This document shows, piece after piece, positions 1 to 6,817 of a stretch of DNA of 9,949 nt. Both the position numbers and the translations under genes were made by a program. The DNA comes from an uncultured Clostridia bacterium (GTDB lineage Bacteria; Bacillota; Clostridia; TANB77; CAG-508). The notes beneath the pieces are model-generated. The model searched no databases, was not told the origin of the DNA, and worked only from the letters and a program-made list of their open reading frames with translations. The DNA is taken from positions 1 to 9,949 of the forward strand of contig CAKPPL010000042.1 in assembly GCA_934177555.1 (NCBI GenBank). Direction: 5' to 3'. Every line of letters begins with the position of its first letter. The stretch's first letter is position 1.

Positions 1-906
1 ATTATTTATTAGTTTAGTTTTTCCTTGTTTTTCTATTTCTTTTTCTATATTTTTATAAATAGCTTCTACTAATAATGGAACGCCAACAAATAATGATATC
101 TTATATTCTCTTAAATTTTGAGCTACATATCTTAAACCATCTGGAAATGCTGTTGCCAATCCTGATGCTAGCATTACTATCATCTCTGTTGAACCAAATA
201 TATGATGAAATGGTAAAAATGCTAAATTAACATCTGTAGGTAAAAATTTTTCTACTAATAACATTGCATAAACATTTGACGCAACATTCTTTTGTGAAAG
301 CATTACTGCTTTTGATTTTGATGTTGTTCCTGATGTAAATAATAATATTGCCATTTTGTTAGAATCTATTTGGGTATTTATATAAATTGTATTTCCTTGT
401 TCTATTAGTTTTTGTCCCTCTTCTTTTAAATCCATAACATTTTTATACCCATCAACTTTACTCATACATATAAATTCTTGTAAATTTGTATTTTTTCTAT
501 TTTTGATTTCTTCAATATTTTCAATATATTTTTCATCAAATACTACAACATCTGCTTTACTTCTTATTAAACAACTTTCTAATTCTTCTATTTGCAATTC
601 TTTATCTAATGGAACTGAAACAATACCTCCTAAGACATTTGATAAATGTGTTAATACCCATTCATATCTGTTTCTACCAACTATTGCTATTCTTTTGTCT
701 TTATAACCTAAATCATATAATCTAGTACCCAATGCATTTATATCTTCTAATAATTTTTTATATGTTATATTTTCATATGTAACTTCTTTATCTTTTTTAT
801 GTTTTATTATAAATGCTATATTTTCAGCATATTCTTTTGCTGAATTATAAATTATCTCTTTTATATTTTCAAATTCTTTTGCTTCAAAATATCTTTCTCT
901 TTCCAT
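1..906 (-). CDS. AMP-binding acyl-CoA ligase (long-chain fatty acid-CoA ligase type), 3' part missing
   Basis: N-terminal 302 codons of an ANL-superfamily adenylate-forming enzyme; the gene continues past base 1. Such enzymes activate a carboxylic acid, usually a fatty acid, with ATP to an acyl-AMP and then a CoA thioester in the cytoplasm. The signature loop is visible at about residues 189-199 (LFTSGTTSKSK) and fits the AMP-binding pattern. It is followed by the LPFHHIFG motif at about 231-238, matching the usual LPxxHxxG. An early block around 74-102 (IAIVGRNRYEW, then GGIVSVPLD) is typical of FadD-like ligases. The ATG at 906 is preceded by AAAGGAA. The P-loop is slightly unusual: the normal G after TSGTT is S and the following LSH is LSQ. 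Its own promoter and a possible operator lie at 987-1030, so it is probably a separate transcription unit from spoIVB. Family confident; substrate unknown. Confidence 0.9.
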   Translation of the reverse strand, partial: MERERYFEAKEFENIKEIIYNSAKEYAENIAFIIKHKKDKEVTYENITYKKLLEDINALGTRLYDLGYKDKRIAIVGRNRYEWVLTHLSNVLGGIVSVPLDKELQIEELESCLIRSKADVVVFDEKYIENIEEIKNRKNTNLQEFICMSKVDGYKNVMDLKEEGQKLIEQGNTIYINTQIDSNKMAILLFTSGTTSKSKAVMLSQKNVASNVYAMLLVEKFLPTDVNLAFLPFHHIFGSTEMIVMLASGLATAFPDGLRYVAQNLREYKISLFVGVPLLVEAIYKNIEKEIEKQGKTKLINN

Positions 907-936
907 TTTTTTATTCCTTTCTCAAGGCATAAATTT

Positions 937-970
937 GTTTGAAAAAGAATTTTTCAATTCCTTTTCAAAC
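937..970 (-). other. 15-bp stem-loop with GAAA tetraloop in the leader of the acyl-CoA ligase gene
   Basis: The two 15-base arms (937-951 and 956-970) are complementary with a single imperfection. It is an A-C mismatch in plus-strand RNA but a permitted G-U pair in minus-strand RNA. The four loop bases read GAAA on the minus strand, a GNRA tetraloop, so the structure favours the minus transcript. It lies between the predicted start site (about 995) and the ligase ATG at 906. It is not followed by a U-tract on the minus strand, so it is not a standard terminator there. On the plus strand it is followed by ATTTTTCTTTT, but no plus-strand gene is present. A role in mRNA stability, attenuation or protection is possible. 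Confidence 0.6.
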
Positions 971-986
971 ATTTTTCTTTTGCCAT

Positions 987-1003
987 CTAGTTTTCAATAC
1001 TAG
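987..1003 (-). promoter_or_regulatory. Palindromic operator-like site over the predicted transcription start
   Basis: A 17-base element reads CTAGTATTGAAAACTAG on the minus strand, with CTAGT/ACTAG arms and a 7-base centre. It begins right after the -10 box and covers the predicted +1, the usual place for a repressor. Its TAGTA-5 bases-(T/A)ACTA spacing resembles, from memory, FapR operators of Firmicutes that control lipid genes, which would suit the downstream acyl-CoA ligase. One half-site differs at one base. Binding by FapR is inference. Confidence 0.4.
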
Positions 1004-1030
1004 ATTATCATATTAAATATATCTTGTCAA
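1002..1030 (-). promoter_or_regulatory. Sigma-A promoter with extended -10 for the acyl-CoA ligase
   Basis: On the minus strand a perfect -35 box TTGACA (1030-1025) is followed after 17 bases by TAATCT (1007-1002). A TG dinucleotide one base upstream of that hexamer makes an extended -10. The predicted start is near 995, giving a leader of about 90 bases before the ATG at 906. It lies in the 148-base gap after spoIVB, the largest gene-free stretch in the window. Confidence 0.75.
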
Positions 1031-1054
1031 TATAACTGACTAAACTTTCAAATT

Positions 1055-2272
1055 TTATTCAGCTAGTTGTTTTATCATAATGTCTCCAAAAACTGCATAA
1101 CCTATTTGAGGATCATTTACTAAAACATGTGTAATTGCACCAATAAATTTTCCATTTTGAATAATTGGAGAACCACTCATACCTTGCACAATTCCACCTG
1201 TCTTTTCTAAAAGCTCTTCATCTGTTATTTTTATTAACATACTTTTATTATCATAATTATTGTTTAAATATATTTTTTGAATTTCTAATTTATATTCTTT
1301 TACTTTTCCATCAACACCACATAAGCAGATTGCTTCTCCTGATTTTATTTCTTGTCTTGATGCAACTTTTATTTTTCTTGAATAATCTATTGCTAGATTT
1401 TCTTCATTTTTTATTATTCCATAAATTCCATATTTAGTATTTTTATATATACTACCTATAATACTATTATTTTTTATTGTTCCTTGTATTTTTCCTGGTT
1501 CATCTTTTTGACCTTTGACAACAGATAATATATTAACATTATCAATCTCTCCAGATGCTGTATTTATTATTTCTCCAGTGTCTATATCAGTTATTGCATG
1601 TCCTAAACCAGCAAAACTTTGAGTATCACTATTATAAAAAGTAATTGTCCCTACACCTGCTGCACTGTCTCTTACCCATAAGCCTATTTTGTATTTATTT
1701 TCTCTATCTTGCACTGGTTTTATTTTGCAAGTTTCTTTTTTATCATTTCTTACATATGTTATTTCTATTTCTTCTCCTTTTGAATTTTTCACAGCTTCTG
1801 TTAGTTCTTCTGTATTATTTATAATTTTTCCATCTATTTCAATAATTGAATCTCCTTCTCTTATTCCTGTTCCTTCAAATGGCTTTACTATTTCTCCAGT
1901 TTGATTTTCTATTGAAGATGTTCCAACAACTAGTACTCCACTTGTATATAATTTTACTCCAACAACTTGCCCTATTGGTATTACATCTACTTCTTCTAAT
2001 ACACTTACATTAATTGTTTTTAAAGTTATTTTTTCAAATAAATTTACTTCTAAAGTTTCTTTTCCTGCATTTTCAAAAGTTTCTGTCCTTAAAGCTGATG
2101 AAGTTTCAACAGAACTGTTTTCTTTCTTTATGCTTATTCCCCATAATGTTGATATATTAATCTTTTCACCTTTAAATATTTCTATATTTTGAGGTATATT
2201 GTCTACTGATACAATATATGTGTATATAAAAATTAATACAAATAATAAAATAATCTTTTTGAGTGTTTTCAT
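1055..2272 (-). CDS. spoIVB: SpoIVB-type serine peptidase (family S55) with PDZ domain
   Basis: SpoIVB is secreted from the forespore into the intermembrane space and triggers pro-sigma-K processing by cleaving SpoIVFA (known from Bacillus). Numbered from the upstream GTG at 2284, the protein has a signal/anchor helix at about 9-26 and a PDZ domain at about 105-190 (GIREGDSIIEIDG). The S55 domain follows: GLWVRDSAAGVGTITFY at 201-217, catalytic His229 in FAGLGHAITD, probable Asp355, and Ser370 in GGIVQGMSGSPI, ending with THVLVNDPQIGYAVFGD. I chose the ATG at 2272 (405 residues) because the GTG at 2284 overlaps the Shine-Dalgarno GAGGAG itself. The catalytic residues are intact and the length is close to Bacillus SpoIVB. 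Unusually, spo0A, the common downstream neighbour, is absent; instead the gene closes an operon of pilin-like proteins. No clear terminator follows. Confidence 0.93.
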   Translation of the reverse strand: MKTLKKIILLFVLIFIYTYIVSVDNIPQNIEIFKGEKINISTLWGISIKKENSSVETSSALRTETFENAGKETLEVNLFEKITLKTINVSVLEEVDVIPIGQVVGVKLYTSGVLVVGTSSIENQTGEIVKPFEGTGIREGDSIIEIDGKIINNTEELTEAVKNSKGEEIEITYVRNDKKETCKIKPVQDRENKYKIGLWVRDSAAGVGTITFYNSDTQSFAGLGHAITDIDTGEIINTASGEIDNVNILSVVKGQKDEPGKIQGTIKNNSIIGSIYKNTKYGIYGIIKNEENLAIDYSRKIKVASRQEIKSGEAICLCGVDGKVKEYKLEIQKIYLNNNYDNKSMLIKITDEELLEKTGGIVQGMSGSPIIQNGKFIGAITHVLVNDPQIGYAVFGDIMIKQLAE

Positions 2273-2283
2273 TGTAAATTTCA

Positions 2284-2289
2284 CTCCTC
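2284..2289 (-). promoter_or_regulatory. Ribosome binding site that decides the spoIVB start
   Basis: GAGGAG on the minus strand ends at base 2284, which is also the first base of an in-frame GTG. That GTG therefore cannot be served by this site. The in-frame ATG at 2272 lies 11 bases downstream and is the likelier start. Confidence 0.7.
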
Positions 2290-2326
2290 ATATTTTATTA
2301 TTTGTATTAAAATTGTTTTTATTCAG

Positions 2327-4093
2327 TTAATTTTTATCTAGAATCATTCCTGAATTATTTTCTAAAATAATATTTATTTGATTTGATAATGATTCTTTTA
2401 TTTTCTCATATTCTCCCTCATAATCTCTTTTAAACAAAACAAAATATTTTTTATTACTTTGTTCATATTGTTTTATATCATCATCTAATTGTTCACCATA
2501 TATTCCATTTATTAGAAAATGTGCATTTTTTGTAAGAACATATATCCACCTTGCTCTTGCTTCAGATGTTAAACATATATATGTATTATCTTCTAATTGA
2601 TTTTTCTTTAGATTATTATTATAATATTGTATTAATTTTACTTCATCATTTTGTAAAATTGTATTTTCCATTTTTAAGTCCATTTCATTCTCTTGGTATA
2701 TATCAAATAAAAATGATTTATGATAAAAAATTCCTATAAAATATAATATGCAAAAAATATATACTATGATTCTTAGCTTTTTTTGATACAAAATATTCAA
2801 AAATTTGTATCCAGATATTACTACTAATAACCATAAAAAATAATAACATTTATAATAATAATATTCTGAAACTTTATTAATTTTCATTCCTACAAATAAT
2901 ATTGAAATAAAAATTATTTCTAATATTAACATTTTATCAGATAACTCATTTTTCTTATTTTTTACACTATATATCAAATATATAATAGATAATATTAGAA
3001 AAAAACTTATATTTCCTATAAAGTTTTGATATATTTCTCCAGAATATCCAACTATTTTCATATAATTTGGAGTTTGAGTTGTACTATATTTTAACATTTG
3101 AAATATTACAAAATACATTATTCCAAAAATACCTGGAAATATTAATGTAAAACTTATTTTTAATAAATTAATTTTGGAAAATATTTTTTGTTTATTTTTC
3201 TTTAATTCTATTATTATTTGCAAAAAAACTGCTAAATATATAACTGGTGCAAAAAAATAATATGAAAACATTATTCCAAAATTTAGAAAAAACATTAAAA
3301 TACATTTATAATATTCTTTTATATCTAGCTCCATAACTATTAATATTGCTATTATTATATCTAATCCTAATGATAAATATGAAAATCCTGATAAATAACT
3401 ATTTAATGGATATGCTAACATATATATTAATGAAATTATAAATGGAACAATCTTTTTTTTATTTTGATTGCTTTTTTGACTTAATAATATATACATTAAT
3501 ATTCCTGATAAAAAGTATATAAATGTATCAAATGAAAAATATATCTCATAAAAAAATGTTTCATCAATTATTTTACTAAATATTTTAAACAAAATACCTG
3601 TATTTATATAAGCTCCTGGCATTAAAAAATTTACATTCCATAAGTTTAAAACATCTGAATTTTTTTCAAATAACAGCATTGAATAATTATAAAATTCATC
3701 TGCTGCAAAATAATGAACTGTTGCATCTGTTATTATATGTTTTATATTTAATGGAAATCTTAGATTTTTTATCATTATTCCTATTGTTAATATTAACATA
3801 CATACCAATACTATAATATCTATTATATTTATAAAATATTTTTGTACTTTTCTTTGTTTGTAAACTATTAATGCCATAATAGATATTATTATGACATTTG
3901 CTATTAATAAAGTTATTAAATTTGTTTTTATTTTTATAAAAGACATAATTACACATATAAAAATATTATAACATAAAAATATTACAAAACTTAAAATAAA
4001 CCATTTTAAAAAATTTTGTTTTTCTTCTTTTTTATATATCAACATATGTAATGTAATTATTAATATAATTGTTAATATGTATAAAATCTCCAT
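2327..4093 (-). CDS. Polytopic membrane protein, GT-C glycosyltransferase-like layout
   Basis: 588 residues, not recognised as a named family. It has about 12-13 hydrophobic helices, roughly 2-20, 32-52, 59-77, 90-108, 187-204, 216-230, 241-255, 264-290, 312-332, 358-375, 388-402, 415-433 and 441-458. A long non-membrane loop lies at about 109-180 and a soluble tail at about 465-588. The loop carries acidic residues in ITDATVHYFAADEF (121-134), the place where lipid-sugar-dependent GT-C glycosyltransferases keep their catalytic acid. A YYYYKCYYF patch (411-419) precedes a late helix. The ATG directly abuts the TAA of the upstream gene (TAAATG) with only a weak ribosome binding site, suggesting translational coupling to the pilin-like gene. 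It might glycosylate exported subunits or build a surface polymer; a polymerase or flippase-like protein is also possible. Family assignment is tentative, the membrane topology is clear. Confidence 0.6.
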   Translation of the reverse strand: MEILYILTIILIITLHMLIYKKEEKQNFLKWFILSFVIFLCYNIFICVIMSFIKIKTNLITLLIANVIIISIMALIVYKQRKVQKYFINIIDIIVLVCMLILTIGIMIKNLRFPLNIKHIITDATVHYFAADEFYNYSMLLFEKNSDVLNLWNVNFLMPGAYINTGILFKIFSKIIDETFFYEIYFSFDTFIYFLSGILMYILLSQKSNQNKKKIVPFIISLIYMLAYPLNSYLSGFSYLSLGLDIIIAILIVMELDIKEYYKCILMFFLNFGIMFSYYFFAPVIYLAVFLQIIIELKKNKQKIFSKINLLKISFTLIFPGIFGIMYFVIFQMLKYSTTQTPNYMKIVGYSGEIYQNFIGNISFFLILSIIYLIYSVKNKKNELSDKMLILEIIFISILFVGMKINKVSEYYYYKCYYFLWLLVVISGYKFLNILYQKKLRIIVYIFCILYFIGIFYHKSFLFDIYQENEMDLKMENTILQNDEVKLIQYYNNNLKKNQLEDNTYICLTSEARARWIYVLTKNAHFLINGIYGEQLDDDIKQYEQSNKKYFVLFKRDYEGEYEKIKESLSNQINIILENNSGMILDKN

Positions 4094-4651
4094 TTATGTT
4101 GCCCCATTTACTGCAATAGTTCCGGCACTTGAACTTGATATTATATAAAGATCATCACCTACTATTGTATAATAAACACTTTTTAATGTTTGTGATAATG
4201 TCATACTACTATTTTTTGCAGTTACAGAAATTATATCTCCATCTTTTAAAACTATTTTTGCATTATAGTCTTGTATATCTCTGTGTGCATTTTTATCATT
4301 AGCAAGTTTTTCCTCTATTTGACTTGTATATATTGAATAGTATGTATTTTTTCCTATTTTGCTATTATTTTGATCTGTTGTTTTTTTAGATGTATTTTCA
4401 TCTAATATTTTTATTTCTATATCTACTTGATAAGTATTTCCTGATGAAGCTAAATTTAATAAATAGGTTTGATAATCTTCATCTGTTATTTTTCCTGTTT
4501 TTATAATTTTATCTACAAATTCTGCAGTTTCTGTTTGAACCACTAATTGAGCTATATCATCATTTCTATCAGCTATCGTAACTAATGGTACTAGAAACAT
4601 CATTATGGCAGCAATTATAATTCCAATAACTGTTACTGGCGTATCTTCCAT
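4094..4651 (-). CDS. Pilin-like protein with MEDTP N-terminus, single N-terminal helix
   Basis: 185 residues. It starts MEDTP, then has a hydrophobic helix at about 7-26 ending in ADRNDD, followed by a soluble domain. The stretch around 38-82 (QTETAEFVDKIIKTGKITDEDYQ, then a Tyr/Leu-rich helix and YQVDIEIKIL) resembles what I remember of TadE-like or clostridial pseudopilins, with a 'GKIT-x-Y' turn followed by a beta strand. A second half (about 127-172) is beta-rich and ends in a Ser/Ala/Thr-rich tail without lysine. The start is fixed by AGAAGGAATAATAATG. It shares M-E-(N/D) with the four MENA proteins upstream but not their downstream motifs, so it may be a minor or tip subunit. The next gene starts directly on its stop codon. 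Role inferred from operon and topology. Confidence 0.7.
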   Translation of the reverse strand: MEDTPVTVIGIIIAAIMMFLVPLVTIADRNDDIAQLVVQTETAEFVDKIIKTGKITDEDYQTYLLNLASSGNTYQVDIEIKILDENTSKKTTDQNNSKIGKNTYYSIYTSQIEEKLANDKNAHRDIQDYNAKIVLKDGDIISVTAKNSSMTLSQTLKSVYYTIVGDDLYIISSSSAGTIAVNGAT

Positions 4652-4679
4652 TATTATTCCTTCTCTCTTTTATGATATT

Positions 4680-5309
4680 TTATGTATCTTGCTGACAAAT
4701 ATATGTTATAACTCTTTTTTTAGTTTTATTTATTTCTAAGACATCACTAGATGTAGTTGTTCCTTTTTTTAATGCTTCATCATCTTCTTGATAGTATTCT
4801 CCAAGCTCTTCTTTAAATGTCTTTCCTTTAAAATACTCATATAATCCCTCGTTATGTAAAAATTGATCTCTATACTTTGCTGGGCTAGATGTTTTTTTAT
4901 TTAAAATAACTGTTAAATGCTCAATAGCTTCTTGTGCTCCTGATAGTATTTCATTTTCTAGGTCAATATAATTTATATTAGTCTTATTTCCATTTGGATC
5001 TACATATGTATATAAATATAATGGAGTTGAACCATCTTTTTTTAAAAATATTATTTTAAAATTTTCTTTATATGCTTTATACATTGTAGGTACTACTGTT
5101 TCTACTCCAACAATTCTATCTGTTATTACATTTCCATTTGAATCTGTTAATGGTTTTACATATGTATATTCCGTTTCTCTATCTCTAGCTGTTATTATAT
5201 ACTGAACAGCTTGTGTTGCTTGAGAAAAAGAAGATATACTAAGTGCTAATGCTAGCACAAACATCATAAAACCAAATGCAATTTTTAGTGCTTCTGCTGC
5301 ATTTTCCAT
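4680..5309 (-). CDS. MENA-family pilin-like protein (largest divergence of the set)
   Basis: 209 residues, starting MENAAEALKIAFGF, with a hydrophobic helix at about 8-27 and a soluble domain predicted outside the membrane. The start follows AAAGGAGATATGCTATG, so no leader peptide precedes the helix. Visible segments are TVVPTMYKAYKENFKIIFLKKDG (71-93), a likely strand-turn-strand, an acidic helix at about 115-135, FKGKTFKEELGEYYQEDD (160-177), and a C-terminal block LEINKTKKRVITYIC (191-205). That last block resembles the terminal block of the 5852-6277 product (SKIDYHEKSKRVKYLLF). It differs from the other MENA proteins in having Glu instead of Lys at position 7 in the MENAAEAL motif. It is probably a structural or minor subunit of the same apparatus. 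Confidence 0.75.
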   Translation of the reverse strand: MENAAEALKIAFGFMMFVLALALSISSFSQATQAVQYIITARDRETEYTYVKPLTDSNGNVITDRIVGVETVVPTMYKAYKENFKIIFLKKDGSTPLYLYTYVDPNGNKTNINYIDLENEILSGAQEAIEHLTVILNKKTSSPAKYRDQFLHNEGLYEYFKGKTFKEELGEYYQEDDEALKKGTTTSSDVLEINKTKKRVITYICQQDT

Positions 5310-5345
5310 AGCATATCTCCTTTCAATTTATTATAATTAAGTTTT

Positions 5346-5780
5346 TTAACCATTATTTTTATTAGCTGAATTTTGTGTTATATGTATTGAAGTTATTAAT
5401 CCTGTACTAGCATCTCTATCCATTGTTACAGTATATGTTTTTCCTGTATCTGCTCTTTTTGATAAAGATGTTGCTGTTGAACCTAGCCATACTGAATCTG
5501 TTCCATCATATACAGTAACTTTTTGACCAGCTTCATCTTCTGTTAATGTTGTATTATTTGTTAATACAGTATTTAATAATGCATTTACTTGATTTCCTCT
5601 TTTGCTTGTTCCTTCATATGGTGTAAATTTATTGTTATGTGCCTCAATTTCTTGTGCATTTAAATTAATATTTGATACTGTTTCTTTTCCCATATTGAAA
5701 ACTACTAATCCCAAAGATATTATCATTATTGCTATTAATATAGCTGCTGCAATAAGTAATGCTTTTGTTGCGTTCTCCAT
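5346..5780 (-). CDS. MENA-family pilin-like protein
   Basis: 144 residues. It begins MENATKALLIAAAIL with a hydrophobic helix at about 7-29, then an extracytoplasmic domain rich in Thr, Ser and Asn. Shared family blocks are NNKFTPYEG (49-57), RGNQVNALLNTVLTNN (61-76) and a C-terminal beta hairpin YTVTMDRDASTGLITSIHIT (116-135). It lacks the Cys found in the matching hairpin of the two upstream relatives. An upstream in-frame Met at 5822 gives a longer protein, but GGGAGG at 5788-5793 is placed 7 bases before the ATG at 5780, and the paralogues also start at MENA. The low charge and Thr-rich content would suit an abundant surface-exposed subunit, though that is inference. Confidence 0.78.
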   Translation of the reverse strand: MENATKALLIAAAILIAIMIISLGLVVFNMGKETVSNINLNAQEIEAHNNKFTPYEGTSKRGNQVNALLNTVLTNNTTLTEDEAGQKVTVYDGTDSVWLGSTATSLSKRADTGKTYTVTMDRDASTGLITSIHITQNSANKNNG

Positions 5781-5787
5781 TATTTTT

Positions 5788-5793
5788 CCTCCC
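5788..5793 (-). promoter_or_regulatory. Ribosome binding site fixing the start at 5780
   Basis: GGGAGG on the minus strand, 7 bases before the ATG at 5780. It excludes the in-frame Met at 5822, which would add 14 residues (MRLYKTK...) ahead of the conserved MENATKAL. Confidence 0.85.
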
Positions 5794-5818
5794 TTTTCTA
5801 CTTTTGTTTTATAAAGTC

Positions 5819-5836
5819 TCACTAAATTGTTAGTGA
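5819..5836 (-). other. Perfect 7-bp inverted repeat in the gap between two pilin-like genes
   Basis: TCACTAA and TTAGTGA flank a four-base loop in the 71-base gap, the longest within the operon. No U-tract follows on the minus strand, so it is not a simple terminator. It could set mRNA processing or differential stability between the 5852-6277 gene and the 5346-5780 gene. With an AT-rich stem this short, chance is possible. Confidence 0.35.
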
Positions 5837-5851
5837 ATATTATTAACTAAT

Positions 5852-6277
5852 TTAAACTTGTTCAAATAAAAGATATTTTACTCTTTTACTTTTCTCATGA
5901 TAATCTATTTTTGAACATTTGAATTTAATATTTCCATAATATTGAACAAATTGTTCTGTTCCTGCATTATAAAATGTTTCCATTTTGTATGTTGTGTCAT
6001 TATCCTTTATATAGATTTCTATTTCTATTGAATTAGTATCATTTTGCTGATAAATACCTTGTTCATCTTTCTGAACTTGATTTTTATTGTTATTATCTAT
6101 TGTCTTATTTATAATTGTTCCTATTTCTAGTCCATAAATTTCTTGATCTAAATATTTTTCATATTCTTCATTTTCTTGTGTTATTGTGTTTTTTTCTACT
6201 TTATATCCATAATATTGAGTAAATATTATCGCAATTATTATAACTACAATAGCCAAAAATATCAATAATTTTTTCAT
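5852..6277 (-). CDS. Single-pass membrane protein related at its C-terminus to the MENA pilin-like proteins
   Basis: 141 residues. The N-terminus MKKLLIFLAIVVIII is a short basic start plus a hydrophobic helix (about 4-20), unlike the MENA leader of its neighbours. The rest shares their blocks: YGLEIGTIINKTIDNN (48-63) lines up with RGSDLISFMNKVIDYN of the 6818-7597 product. FKCSKIDYHEKSKRVKYLLFE (119-139) lines up with FDCKNIEYATGTGRINKMEFE of the same protein. Between these lies a charged, Asn/Gln-rich segment and a beta-prone region (SIEIEIYIKD). It may be a minor subunit, an assembly factor or a dimer partner that stays in the membrane. The ATG follows AAAAGGAGAAAAT, and a possible promoter sits just upstream at 6294-6322. 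No function is known to me. Confidence 0.72.
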   Translation of the reverse strand: MKKLLIFLAIVVIIIAIIFTQYYGYKVEKNTITQENEEYEKYLDQEIYGLEIGTIINKTIDNNNKNQVQKDEQGIYQQNDTNSIEIEIYIKDNDTTYKMETFYNAGTEQFVQYYGNIKFKCSKIDYHEKSKRVKYLLFEQV

Positions 6278-6293
6278 ATTTTCTCCTTTTTTG

Positions 6294-6322
6294 ATTATAA
6301 CATTTTCTTATAAATTCTTCAA
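6294..6322 (-). promoter_or_regulatory. Possible internal promoter with extended -10, very short leader
   Basis: On the minus strand TTGAAG (6322-6317) is followed after 17 bases by a perfect TATAAT (6299-6294), with TGT immediately upstream of the -10 hexamer. The predicted start near 6287 leaves only about 10 bases before the ATG at 6277, just enough to keep AGGAG. It overlaps the intergenic gap of 48 bases. In such AT-rich DNA a chance match is possible, but the combined boxes are the best inside the operon. Confidence 0.45.
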
Positions 6323-6325
6323 GTA

Positions 6326-6796
6326 TTATTCAAAAGTTATTTCATAAACTCTACCTGTTTTATTACTTACTTTTATATTTTTACTATAACATTTATATTG
6401 ATATTTTGATCTATTATTATCATTTTTTAAATATTGAGTAGATTTTTCATTTATTGTATCTTCTATTCTTTGTAATGTACCTGTACCATTTAATTTTGCA
6501 TAAACTGTTACATATAGTGTATTCTCATTTGCGTCATTTACAGTCAAATTATTTTTTAGATTATTTTCATAAGCTAAATTAGCAACAGTGATTATATCTT
6601 GTATTGTAACTTCTGTCATATCAGCATATTTATAAAATTGTGCATTAAATTTATTATTTGCATTCATTTCCATATTTGATTGTTGTTCTGATACATAATC
6701 ACTTAAAGTTGCATATAAATAAACACCTAAAGATAATATTAAGATTCCCATTAATACTCCTGCTGTTATCATCAGCGCTTTTGTTGCATTTTCCAT
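6326..6796 (-). CDS. MENA-family pilin-like protein
   Basis: 156 residues beginning MENATKALMITAGVL, with a hydrophobic helix at about 8-29 and a polar domain outside the membrane. The start follows AAAGGATATTTAAATG. Blocks shared with the neighbours are NNKFNAQFYKY (47-57), the TIQDIITVANLAYENN segment (64-79), a beta strand NTLYVTVYAKL (92-102), and the C-terminal hairpin YKCYSKNIKVSNKTGRVYEITFE (134-156). The conserved Cys lies just before the hairpin, and the protein ends exactly after it. The first 20 bases of the gene are identical to those of the 6818-7597 gene, while the rest has diverged. The gene sits 21 bases after its upstream paralogue. It probably arose by tandem duplication and serves as a subunit of the same assembly. 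Confidence 0.78.
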   Translation of the reverse strand: MENATKALMITAGVLMGILILSLGVYLYATLSDYVSEQQSNMEMNANNKFNAQFYKYADMTEVTIQDIITVANLAYENNLKNNLTVNDANENTLYVTVYAKLNGTGTLQRIEDTINEKSTQYLKNDNNRSKYQYKCYSKNIKVSNKTGRVYEITFE

Positions 6797-6817
6797 TTAA
6801 ATATCCTTTCAATAATT

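Noticed and set aside
503..706. Open frame on the plus strand inside the ligase gene
   Set aside because: It lies antisense to a well-supported AMP-binding domain and its translation is low-complexity; other plus-strand frames at 1165-1437, 1689-1904, 5602-5814, 7964-8257 and 8808-9460 were dropped for the same reason.
937..970. Hairpin as a rho-independent terminator for spoIVB
   Set aside because: On the minus strand it is followed by AAATTTATGCC rather than a U-tract, and it lies downstream of the ligase promoter. The T-rich side is on the plus strand, where no gene ends.
2273..2284. GTG start of spoIVB at 2284
   Set aside because: It overlaps the only ribosome binding site, so the ATG at 2272 is preferred.
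2297..2325. Sigma-G-like boxes (TGAATA then CAAATAA) upstream of spoIVB
   Set aside because: The spacing is 15 rather than 17-18, the -10 match is poor, and the implied start at about 2291 would leave almost no leader before the ribosome binding site at 2284-2289.
3696..3956. Alternative minus-strand frame within the polytopic membrane protein
   Set aside because: Asn/Lys/Tyr-rich shadow of the overlapping 588-residue gene, with no recognisable domain.
5837..5865. Promoter-like TTGAAC-17-TAATAT in the gap before the 5346-5780 gene
   Set aside because: Both hexamers match only 4 of 6 positions, and the base composition makes such matches frequent.
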